From assembly GCF_001761485.1 (NCBI RefSeq), contig NC_090773.1, positions 806,001-870,000 of the forward strand: 64,000 bases of DNA, in the 5' to 3' direction. The notes beneath the pieces were generated by a model. It saw nothing but the letters and a program-made list of their open reading frames with translations, searched no databases and was not told the DNA's origin. A program made the position numbers and the translations under genes. Each line of letters starts with the position of its first letter. Position 1 is the stretch's first letter. The DNA comes from Yarrowia lipolytica (Eukaryota; Ascomycota; Dipodascomycetes; Dipodascales). Shown here one piece after another: positions 55,363-63,887 of the stretch.

Positions 55363-56861
55363 CTACAACAGCGAACCGGGACAGGGCCGGTCAACAGGAT
55401 CGTGGCCATAGCTAATGGTCCAAGACTTGTACTTGCGAGACACAAAGTCCCGGCGCATAAAAGCGGCGTACGCCTTGGTGGCCGACCACACATCCTCGTA
55501 GTGGATGGAAATGGTGCACTGGGTGGTCGCCAACGGCACCACGCTAATCACCTTGCCATAGAACTCAAAGTCCCGCTGGATCTCGGCAATGTTGGTGCCC
55601 AAACTCACGACCTTTACCCCCCGACGCTTGCTTTCCCGCGAATACCCCCCAACGCCTACCCCGCTCTTCTCGTGTCCTCCAGGCCCGCCTCCCATACCGT
55701 AGGTGGCGATCATGGCTGCGACCTCGTCCTTGCTGCCGTGGCTAAGCGTCAGATCCAACACTCGTCGAGCGCCTTCGGTGGAAATGTGGACCATCACCTC
55801 AGGATCAATGGGGTCACTGCCCTGGAAGAACCACTGGGGGCAGAAGGGCTGGCCGTTGACAATGTACCGACCTGTGCGCGAGTAGTGGTAAAAGTTGCGG
55901 GCGTGCTCGGCCTCGACGAAATGAAACTCGATCGTGTTGTCGTCGGCCTCCTCTCCAGTGCCCCCAAACATGGTCGGGTGGACCACCACCTTTTCCAGAG
56001 GGCCTCCGCAGGCCTGGGCGACGACATCGTTGACGCCCACGTAGGCAGGCACACCCTTAAAGAAGAGAATGCGATTCGTCGAGTCCGGCGACACGGCATA
56101 AAAATTGATGGCTTGGTTAGTATGTGACAATAGGACACACAGTAGCGATGTCGAAGACATGGAACCAACGCTATTTCAGGCCATAGTTGGAGCAAATCCA
56201 GATAAGTCAGATAGTCTCCTATAACATGAACCAAGCCAGTGTAGCACAGTTCAACTCCCCTCTCCTACTCATACTCACAACTGGGAATGTACGCCATGGG
56301 CGACTTGATAATGGCATAATGTTGAGCCCCTTCGTCCACCGTAGTCACGTTCCTGCCCCAGTCCTTGCCGGTGATGGACCGGAATCGCTCCTTGCGGGCA
56401 TCTTTGTTGCTGAAGTCCTTTTCTCGGTCCCGGTTTCGGCCTCGTTCCTTGTCACGAGACTTGAGACGTTCTCGTCGTTCTCCCCGCTCTCCCCGCTCTC
56501 TTAAGTCTCCTCGTTGTTTGTCACGCAGCCGGTTGCCTTCCCGGTTCCGGCTGCTTTCCCTGTTGCGGCTGCGTTCTTGAGACTCCCGTAGACCCATTTC
56601 TCTGGGGTCGAGACTCACCTTGGGTTGGCTCGGGTCGTGGTAGATGTAGGGCGTTTCTGGCGGCGAGGCCGAGGCCGGCTCGTTGGCCCAGGAGGTGAAC
56701 CCCCAGTCCCTCTTTGACACAGTCAGTTGGTCGAACGACAGCGACTTGACCTTGTCCACGAGCGACTCTGGCTCATGGGCGGCGCCCTTGCGGTTGGCCC
56801 GCGAGTCCGCGTCCTTCAGAGGCTCTCGTTTCTTGGAACTTCTGGAAAAGATTCGGCTCAT
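55363..56861 (-). CDS. RS/RD-rich protein with two RRM-like domains, unknown
   Basis: Exon 1 is 56279-56861, the intron 56112-56278 (GTGAGT ... TACTAACCAAG, phase 1, 167 bp), exon 2 55363-56111, for 443 residues. The N-terminus MSRIFSRSSKKREPLKDADS is basic. Residues 60-95 include RDWGFTSWANEPASASPPET. Residues 105-180 are an Arg-Asp/Ser/Glu-rich tract (RNRESSRNREGNRLRDKQRG, RERLKSRDKERGRNRDREKD). The splice gives AYIPSSINFYAVSPDSTNRI. Exon 2 shows an RRM-like fold (NRILFFKGVPAYVGVNDVVA, VNGQPFCPQWFF) and, after a Gly-rich hinge (GMGGGPGGHEKSGVGVGG), a second one (VKVVSLGTNIAEIQRDFEFY, GKVISVVPLATTQCTISIHY, then SWTISYGHDP). RNA binding is inferred; I do not recognise the specific orthologue. 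Confidence 0.75.
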
Positions 56862-57515
56862 GTTGATGTGTTCAGAATGATGTGTGACGGAGACGGTGTG
56901 ATAAGAGCAGACTGGGCGACGTGAAGTATTTGTGCACGGGCTTGGGCGACAGTGTGTATGTGATGGTAGCAAGTGGAGCAAACAAGCAACGTTTGTGAGC
57001 CGGTGACAAGTGTAGTGGAGAAGAGAAGAAGAGAACAACACAAAGATGTAAGCCAAATAAAGACTGTACTTGTACTCAGACTAAAATACAAAGGATACGG
57101 CTGATAAATTAACGTTACGCTACTGTATAGAAGAAGAAAGATATCTGGTGAAATGGGCCAAAAAAAGATCGCAATAATTTTTGAGATGTTTCGAAAGACT
57201 CCTAGAGATCTGTTGTATCTTCAGTTGATGTATCTTTCACGATATATCTGTTCAAACGCGAAAAAATCAGATTCTCTCCCTCTCCACTTCAGTGCATCGA
57301 ATATGCGAGATAAGAACCTTGATATGAAACTCAGAACTGGCAGTTCGACTCTCCCAGAGACAGATATTCAGAAGGCCAACCATGAAAGCTCGAATCATGT
57401 CAGTTCTTGCCCTCCTGGGAAGACTCCACTTGGGATCCACCTAGCGCTAGTCGGTATTTACACTCACAAAACCAGTAAATACTCACACCTCTATTACTAT
57501 AGCTATCTAACCTGG
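56862..57515. other. Intergenic region
   Basis: This 654-bp spacer between two minus-strand genes holds a GTACTTGTACT element at 57067-57077 and no gene. Confidence 0.55.
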
Positions 57516-58889
57516 TTACAAAAAAGTAGGAACACCAGAATTCAGCTTGCGGTTCCACCATCCGTACCCGCCACACCTCATCGAACCATCCGAACGAGCA
57601 ACAAAACCAGGATCTGAAGCATTCAGAGACACCCACTGGGTGGATGACGACCGCCGGAACAGCCGAGAAACACCTCGTTTGCCCCGAGAAGAAACCGCTC
57701 GCCACTCGAGCGGACGCTCATCATCCACCTTGGGGACTTTGTGGCGAAAGGGGCGGGACACGACCCGCTTGAAAAGTGTGGCAGTGGAAGACACTCTGTT
57801 GCGGATCTGCCAAAACATGCAGTCACGAGAAGAGCCGTGGAAGTCACGTGGGGACGTCTCGTAGATCGGAGGAGACCCACTGTAGACATGGGGAGACCCT
57901 CGAGCATCTCCACTGTACACCATTCCAAATCTGCCTTCAATCCCACGGTTGACCGCCACTCGAATGGAGTCCTGAACAGAAGCAAAATGGCGACACTTGT
58001 CTGAATTGATGCTGTCAATGCTGTACCGTGACATATCTTTTATGTCATTAGGTAAATAGAGCCCGTCGCTAACAGAGGAAAACTTGCTCGTGGGCTGAGC
58101 GAATTGGTGGTTCTCGTCCAAAGCACTGCCGTCTCCAAAATGAACCGACAACTGACTGAGACGACATGCGGGGGTTGGGTGACTGGGGTGCGCGGACTCC
58201 GGCTGAGTCATCCTGCTGAGATGGTTCATCGACCCAGTGTCGCTCTTGTCTTGAAACTTGCCAAGAAGAGCCCGCTGTCTCAGTAGCTGCTCACACAGCC
58301 CCTCATACAGGATCTGTTGCTCCTCCTCCAGCGTGTATCGGTGGTGGTTGGGAATATCTCCAATGGAAGACTCGGCAGTGGAAATAGGATGCTTGTCTCG
58401 CTTCCAAGCAGCCACATGATGTGGTGTTAGAACCCGGTTCACCGGAGGAGGGTGAACATCCATGATTCCAAGCGGCAATCTCGCCGCTTTGCGAGGGTGT
58501 TCGGGCGAGTAGACCGTGCTGAAGCCGCTGGGTGGTTTGACTGTAGTAGAAACATGTATTTCTCCCTCAAGCTGTCCAGAGGCGCGGTATGGGTAGTCGT
58601 CAAGATAGACGTATCCGTTGGTATCCAAATTGTAGGGGTATCCGTTGCCACCCAGGTAGCCCGGATAGTTCTCACCGGATAAGTCGTTCGGGTACGCGTA
58701 GAACTCTGGATAAGTCCCCGCGTAGGGCCGAGGGTAGTCGTAAGTCTCCAGGTAAGGGCTTTCGTCAGGGTAGGGGTATTTGATTTCAAACCCGTCGTCG
58801 GAATCCCGTTCAGGGGGGACGAACAGCAACTCCAGCTCTGTTCGGTTGGGATGGGAGTCCACATGTTGAGAAGAGAGACCTTTTCGCAT
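57516..58889 (-). CDS. Orphan protein with Tyr/Pro-rich N-terminal region
   Basis: The frame gives 457 residues from an ATG (MRKGLSSQHVDSHPNRTELE), with no intron needed. Residues 35-105 are unusually rich in Tyr and Pro with a loose repeat (IKYPYPDESPYLETYDYPRP, YAGTYPEFYAYPND, YLGGNGYPYNLDTNGYVYLD). A helix-prone block follows at about 185-220 (TLEEEQQILYEGLCEQLLRQ). The C-terminal third is basic (RVVSRPFRHKVPK, SRGKRGVSRLFRRSSSTQWV). No known domain is seen, nor a signal peptide or membrane helix. The upstream region carries three GGTCACGTG boxes within 140 bp of the start. Confidence 0.65.
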   Translation of the reverse strand: MRKGLSSQHVDSHPNRTELELLFVPPERDSDDGFEIKYPYPDESPYLETYDYPRPYAGTYPEFYAYPNDLSGENYPGYLGGNGYPYNLDTNGYVYLDDYPYRASGQLEGEIHVSTTVKPPSGFSTVYSPEHPRKAARLPLGIMDVHPPPVNRVLTPHHVAAWKRDKHPISTAESSIGDIPNHHRYTLEEEQQILYEGLCEQLLRQRALLGKFQDKSDTGSMNHLSRMTQPESAHPSHPTPACRLSQLSVHFGDGSALDENHQFAQPTSKFSSVSDGLYLPNDIKDMSRYSIDSINSDKCRHFASVQDSIRVAVNRGIEGRFGMVYSGDARGSPHVYSGSPPIYETSPRDFHGSSRDCMFWQIRNRVSSTATLFKRVVSRPFRHKVPKVDDERPLEWRAVSSRGKRGVSRLFRRSSSTQWVSLNASDPGFVARSDGSMRCGGYGWWNRKLNSGVPTFL

Positions 58890-58950
58890 GGCAACAACGT
58901 GTTGTGGTGTCAGTGGTATGAAGAGGAGAGGTATCGGCAGATGTCGGGAT

Positions 58951-59026
58951 GGTCACGTGATAGAATGGGGTATCTCGCAGAGGTCACGTGATAGACTCGG
59001 AGGATATGATCGCAGAGGTCACGTGG
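58951..59026. promoter_or_regulatory. Triple GGTCACGTG array upstream of the Tyr/Pro-rich orphan gene
   Basis: GGTCACGTGA at 58951-58960 and 58982-58991, and GGTCACGTGG at 59017-59026, spaced 31 and 35 bp. The last two are embedded in a 19-bp imperfect duplication (CGCAGAGGTCACGTG...). They lie 62-137 bp upstream of the start at 58889. The CACGTG core suggests a Cbf1/Pho4/Tye7-class bHLH factor. Confidence 0.6.
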
Positions 59027-60032
59027 TATCAGGTACTTTGTTGTCTTTTTTGGTGGCGTTGGGTGGTGAAGAAGAAGAGCCCTTTATTTAGAAAGTTGTG
59101 AGTGAGTAATTAAGTAGGGTTGCGATAAGATGAAGATGGAGAAGGGGTGTGTGGGATATGGGTGTCGGTAGAATGGGAAATATTAATTTAATGTGGTTAA
59201 TTTTTGGGGTGTGATCTATTGTGTGACCAAAGAATGTATTGGTAAAGAAAAAAGAAGAAGAAACAGCGGTTTTTGGAGTGTCTAAGGTGGTTTTGGTCGA
59301 TCTTGGGGTTGTTGATTAGTCCTAGTAAAGTGATGAGTAAGGTTGTACGATACTTGACAAAAAAAAACCCAACCATATGCGAGACTTTTGACTAAAAAAA
59401 AAGGGCGAAACTATGGAAATACCCCTGTTTATACACTCTGAACTCCCTCACAATCCACTTCCTCTTTCTCCTTTACAGACTAGTTTGAACAAAGGCATTG
59501 GCATTGGTGATCACTGAAATGTTCAGGATTCCCGTCAACATCAACTCTCACAATTGGAGAAGACCTGTTGATTTATGGTAGATGTTCCATGTTGCCAATG
59601 CTTAACAGGACTTCTGGTGGAAGTTTTTGCTATATATCTTGGGCGATAGTTGTCAGCAGAATGCACTCTTCGCAGACCATCTCCAACTGTCTCGTTAACA
59701 CCTACTCTTAGAAGGCTCCCAATCCATGGTGACAGTGTCTCATCAGCTCTCAGCTGCTCTGACCACCTGATTCTTGAATTGGTGACATCTTGACATATGG
59801 ACCAAGATGAGACAAGCCTACGCCGTATGTATTCTAGTCAACTGGAGAGCTAATCATGATCTTTTGGTTGGTGTCTCCAAGAGATACGTCCTGCCATGCA
59901 AGACCAAGATCTGCTAGCTCCCGAGAGGCGGGTTAATGGGTCATCATTCGTATAGACGTGGTATATGATAAGTTGAAAAACAAGCCTGTTCCTTCTGGAG
60001 CGAATGTGGTCGAGGATTCGAAGGAGGTGTAC

Positions 60033-60084
60033 CTCCGAGTTCAATTTCCGAGTTCAATCTCCGAATACGATCCCCGAGTTCGAT
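60033..60084. repeat. 13-bp tandem repeat, four degenerate copies
   Basis: Units CTCCGAGTTCAAT, TTCCGAGTTCAAT, CTCCGAATACGAT and CCCCGAGTTCGAT follow each other without gaps. Confidence 0.75.
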
Positions 60085-60322
60085 CCAACCATTCAGACCG
60101 GAGTCGAACGAGAATTAAAAGAAAAAGAGGGAAAAAGTGGAACTCATGGCCTCCAAGAGCATTAGTGTGTCAGCTCTTTAGATGGTCATTCTCGGAGTCC
60201 GTCTCTGGAAAATTTGCTAATACCACAACTACACCAAGTACAGCATACTTGTATCAAATCGCTACATTCGTCTAAAGAAATGTAATAAAGGTACTTTGAA
60301 TCTGAAATGGAAGACTTGCCCG

Positions 60323-60472
60323 TCAATCATCCTTCTTGAAAACCAACTCGCCAGGGTTGGGGTCCCTTCTGAACCACAGAAAGGTTAGTGGGACAACGAA
60401 GAGCACAAGTACAATCCACAACACGGGCCGTTGTTGTCGGAAGTACCCGGCCCAGTCATTGTCCCCGACATC
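60323..60472 (-). other. In-frame membrane-anchor extension beyond the FET3-like TGA
   Basis: Directly after the TGA at 60473-60475, the same frame runs for 49 codons to a second TGA (60323-60325). It encodes DVGDNDWAGYFRQQRP, then a 17-residue hydrophobic stretch (VLWIVLVLFVVPLTFLW), then a charged tail (FRRDPNPGELVFKKDD). This is the luminal stem, transmembrane anchor and cytosolic tail expected of Fet3-type ferroxidases. No plausible intron (no GT(A/G)AGT donor or CTAAC acceptor) is seen that could remove the TGA. Confidence 0.8.
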
Positions 60473-62242
60473 TCAGTGGGGAAGGCCTGGGGCCTGGAGG
60501 TTTTGGTTGGAGAGATCGAGCCAGTTGCGCGAGTTGGCGGCAGCGTTGCCCGCGGTGGGCACGTTTCCGGCCTGGCAGATCTGCAGGTGGTTTTCGGGCA
60601 CAGTTTGCTTCTGTTTAATCTCGGTGGGGGCCTCGACCATGACCAGAGCAAGTCCCTGACTCATGTGCCACTCGATATGGCAATGGAAGAACCACACGCC
60701 GGGGTTGTTGGCCCGGTACCGCAGCACAAAGTTGCCGTTGGGCCGCACGTAGACCGTGTCTCGCCGCATGGGGATGGGGCTAAAGTCCTTCTTGAGTGCA
60801 GGATCAAACGCAGTCATGTTGTCGTCGTCGTACTCAGGAGATCTGTAGGGCACCTGGAAGTTGCGGCCATGCAGATGGAAGGGGTGTTCTCCGTCGTCCT
60901 GGTTGTTGATGACAACGTCCACCACCTCATTGTGCTTGAGAAGGAACACGTTGGAGTTGCTGCCGTAGATTTCCCTGTTGGTTTCAAGACCGTTGGGCGA
61001 CGACAGCACCGTGTAGAGAACCGGCACTTTGGGATGCGTGTAGGTGATGTTGTTGAAGAAGGCGTAGTTGATACCGTCGTTGAGATTGTCCATTGTCATG
61101 TTAAGAACAATGGTGTGGTCGGCGTCAGGCAGAAGAGGCTGCCGGTCCAAAGGAACCAGAGCCATGTCGTCAAACCGCTTCTTCTTGAACGCATCATCGT
61201 TGTAATTGGCGCCATTCACATACCACTCCTTGACAGGCTGCTTGGGCGCGTTCTTGTTGTACTCCAGGTAGTTGGTCTGGACCAGATTGAGACCATCGGG
61301 CAAACTGTCGAGCATGGTGGAGTCCATGGCGGTGGAAATGGCAAAGTTGCGCGTCGCCGAGTCCTTAGTCCGCAGCAAAACAGTGTACCGTTGGGCGGTG
61401 GTGATGTAGAGCAGGTTTGTGGGCTCAGACTTTTCCGTCGCAACTCCGTCGACCTCAATCACCTGCACCTGGTGGTCTTCAAACTGAATGTACTGCGAAA
61501 CAAACGCTCCGACGTTGATGATGGTCAACTTGTACGTTCGGTTGGGCTCCACGGGGATCGACACGTTCTGCGTATCGTTGAACAGCAGGTTGGAGGGGAT
61601 GGGCTCGTCGCCGTCGGGGTTGTACTTGGACAGGAAGTCGACCATGAGATCGGGCACCTCCTCGTGGTACCAGTCGGACAGAGTGAACGAGAGGTGCTCG
61701 TCAAAGTCGTGCTTGTAAGGGTCTTCGGGGTCGTGGATCAGAAAGCTCTGTCGCAGACCGTCGGGATACTGGCCATCGACATGCGAATGGTACCAGTAGG
61801 CGCCCGACTGGTCCACGGTGAAGTTGTATCGCATAAAGGTGTGCTGGTTGTGGTAGGTCTGGGGACACTGGGTGATCCAAACAGGACCGTCGTTGGCATT
61901 CTGGCCCTTCTGGTAGAGACCATGGAAGTGCAGAGACACATTCTGGGTGCCCAGATCGTTGTACAGATCTATGACGACCCGGTCGCCCTTGGTCACGTTG
62001 ATGACGGGCAGGGGCCATTCGCCGTTGATGCTAATAACTCGTCGGGGGAAGACTCCGTCGGGGTTCTGAATGGTCCAGTCAACGGTCCAGTTGAAGTACT
62101 TGTCCGACGCGCTGGGCGACGGTAGTTCATTCTGGTGGTCGCTAAAGTCGCGGGCAGCGAGGTCCACCGGCGACGCTCCACAGATGGTTGCTGCCAGTAG
62201 CAAGCATAGTACTAGATGTAGCAACTTGTTGGTGAGGGTCAT
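60473..62242 (-). CDS. FET3: Fet3-type multicopper oxidase (ferroxidase family), ends at TGA before membrane anchor
   Basis: Fet3 oxidises Fe2+ outside the plasma membrane with four copper ions and feeds Fe3+ to Ftr1. From the ATG at 62242 the product has 589 residues with a signal peptide (MTLTNKLLHLVLCLLLAATI). All copper motifs are intact: HFHG (105-108), WYHSH (150-154), HPFHLHG (453-459) and HCHIEWH (520-526). Three cupredoxin domains are traceable (FNWTVDWTIQNPDGVFPR; GAFVSQYIQFEDHQVQVIEV; MRRDTVYVRPNGNFVLRYRA). The position of the acidic iron-oxidation residue Glu185 of S. cerevisiae is Pro160 here (DGQYPDG). The frame ends LQAPGLPH-TGA, yet continues in frame with a membrane anchor. 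A TATAAG box lies about 50 bp upstream (62293-62298). An earlier in-frame stretch lacks an ATG that would keep the signal peptide. Confidence 0.88.
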   Translation of the reverse strand: MTLTNKLLHLVLCLLLAATICGASPVDLAARDFSDHQNELPSPSASDKYFNWTVDWTIQNPDGVFPRRVISINGEWPLPVINVTKGDRVVIDLYNDLGTQNVSLHFHGLYQKGQNANDGPVWITQCPQTYHNQHTFMRYNFTVDQSGAYWYHSHVDGQYPDGLRQSFLIHDPEDPYKHDFDEHLSFTLSDWYHEEVPDLMVDFLSKYNPDGDEPIPSNLLFNDTQNVSIPVEPNRTYKLTIINVGAFVSQYIQFEDHQVQVIEVDGVATEKSEPTNLLYITTAQRYTVLLRTKDSATRNFAISTAMDSTMLDSLPDGLNLVQTNYLEYNKNAPKQPVKEWYVNGANYNDDAFKKKRFDDMALVPLDRQPLLPDADHTIVLNMTMDNLNDGINYAFFNNITYTHPKVPVLYTVLSSPNGLETNREIYGSNSNVFLLKHNEVVDVVINNQDDGEHPFHLHGRNFQVPYRSPEYDDDNMTAFDPALKKDFSPIPMRRDTVYVRPNGNFVLRYRANNPGVWFFHCHIEWHMSQGLALVMVEAPTEIKQKQTVPENHLQICQAGNVPTAGNAAANSRNWLDLSNQNLQAPGLPH

Positions 62243-62292
62243 TGTATCTTGTGGGCTGGGTTTGATGGCCCACTCAATTGCGTTCTCTCGCC

Positions 62293-62300
62293 TTATAAGG
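62293..62300 (-). promoter_or_regulatory. TATA box of the FET3-like gene
   Basis: CCTTATAAGG is a self-complementary TATAA element 49-58 bp upstream of the start codon. Confidence 0.5.
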
Positions 62301-62508
62301 CCCAAAATAGAGATTACCTGAGGTGGCCCGCAACCAGGGTAGACGGAGAAGAAGAGAAAGGATCTTCCAGAGAAGGCCCATATACCCACAGGGTTTGAGA
62401 CATGCATAGGTGGGGGGTTATGATGGGCGAATGAACAGCAGATTGGACTGCTATTTGGCCACAAGAGTCGATAAATAGAGGGAACGAGGTCCCCTGGATT
62501 CGAATCCG

Positions 62509-62650
62509 TTATCAGAATCCCATTATCTGCTCTCCCCACTAAATCAAGGACATCCTCTTCTCTCCCCCTCTGCCTTGGTCCGTCTGCACACTGATCTAAG
62601 CGATAACTTAATCCGCATTTTATACGACTTCCGATTGATCAATCTTATCA
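62509..62650. promoter_or_regulatory. Four GATA elements upstream of the FET3-like gene
   Basis: TTATCA (62509-62514), TTATCT (62523-62528), GATAA (62602-62606) and TTATCA (62645-62650) give four GATAA cores, 267-408 bp upstream of the start. Three are WGATAA or YGATAA on the coding strand. Iron-sensing GATA repressors (Fep1, Sre1, SreA) use such sites in other fungi. Confidence 0.4.
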
Positions 62651-62848
62651 GCGAAAAGCCAGATCAATCTCTCCGGTCTTTGTGGCTCCAATAACGCCGT
62701 CTCTGCGTTTCCGCGGTCTCCGAAATCCCTCTCCAGCCCCATCTCATCGCCCAGTCCTGACGTTAACTTTTCTCATCATGCAGCCCCGAACATTGAATTG
62801 GTGCCTTGATGAACAGGTAGGGTAACGCCGGCCGAGCGTCGTGCTGCG

Positions 62849-62860
62849 GGTCACGTGACC
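62849..62860. promoter_or_regulatory. GGTCACGTGACC perfect palindrome
   Basis: A 12-bp perfect palindrome around CACGTG, about 600 bp upstream of the FET3-like gene; a second box, GTCACGTGAC, lies at 63410-63419. Confidence 0.45.
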
Positions 62861-63887
62861 ATCATCCCCGGCGCGCGCCAGTCTGTCTCTCATTCTCCGT
62901 TTCCGCGGCATCTGTTTTGACTGACTCGACCACTCACGTTGTAATGGTTTATTCTCCTCCACCCTTTCGAGCAAATGTCGATCTCCGTGTTTAGTGGGTG
63001 GGGGTCAGACTGATGCAGAAATGGAGCAAGTGACGGACGAGAAGTTGACTGACGACTGACGGCACGACTGACGACAGTATGGTGACGACAAGTCGGTAGA
63101 ATTCGACAAGTCGGTGGTGGTTCGACGCCTACTTGATCAAGTAGAGCCAAGTGGTAGATGGTGGACACTACTAATCCTGCTGAACATCCCTCAGATCTTC
63201 CGTGCAATCTCATTAGCCTCTCGTAGGTTAAGAAATCACACACGGCACTCCTTGGCAAGACCTTGTTTCAACTCATGTTCCCAGAGCGTATCTTTCAGGC
63301 ACACATAGTCGGTTGCCAAGCCATGGAGCCCCTGACCCGTGCATTGATTAGGTGCGATAGTGTGAGGGGAGCCAAGCCCTGAAAATAAACGGCGAGCGGG
63401 TACCACGAGTCACGTGACGAACAAGTTTCGACGGGGGATTTCTTTGTTGGTTCTGTCCCTCAAATCAAAATCCTCATGTCGGTCTCGTCTCCACTTTTCG
63501 TCTCCGAAGTTTTCGGTCGAAAAACTCTCCACCGCCCACCCAACTTTGAGTGAACGGAGTTAGATGACTTCGGGGCGCCAAAAGTCGGCGTAGAGTCTGT
63601 CTAGACTGTCGATGACTGCATTTGTCGAGTTAATGAGTTGAAATGGCGCGGTTATCAACCGGGGTGGTGTCAGATGGAAATGATAACGCATGTGAAATGT
63701 ATGTATGGCGAATGAGTGGTCTGTAGCTGTTGCTGACGAAAGATGCAACTAAAGAGCTGGTCTGATTGGCGTGTCGATGACATTGACAACCCATTTCGTA
63801 GATTGACCTCTCGAATTGTGCACTCGTAGCCTCCTCTCTCCTCCTGACTTGACCCAGACTATATACTCTTGCTTATTTGCTCAAGAA

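Larger units (their letters stand above)
58890..60322. other. Intergenic region
   Basis: 1.4 kb between the orphan gene promoter and the end of the extended FET3-like frame. Besides the CACGTG array, it holds a 13-bp repeat (60033-60084). No gene is supported. Confidence 0.55.
62243..63887. other. Divergent intergenic region at the right end
   Basis: 1.6 kb between the FET3-like gene and the first exon at the right edge. It holds GATA elements, two CACGTG palindromes, and short direct repeats (GACTGACGACTGACGG near 63047, CGACAAGTCGGT twice at 63086-63115). No gene is supported. Confidence 0.55.

Noticed and set aside
60431-62125. 564-codon plus-strand frame opposite the FET3-like gene
   Set aside because: It is an antisense shadow; the minus-strand frame has all multicopper oxidase motifs, while this one is Val/His/Gly/Glu-rich without a domain.
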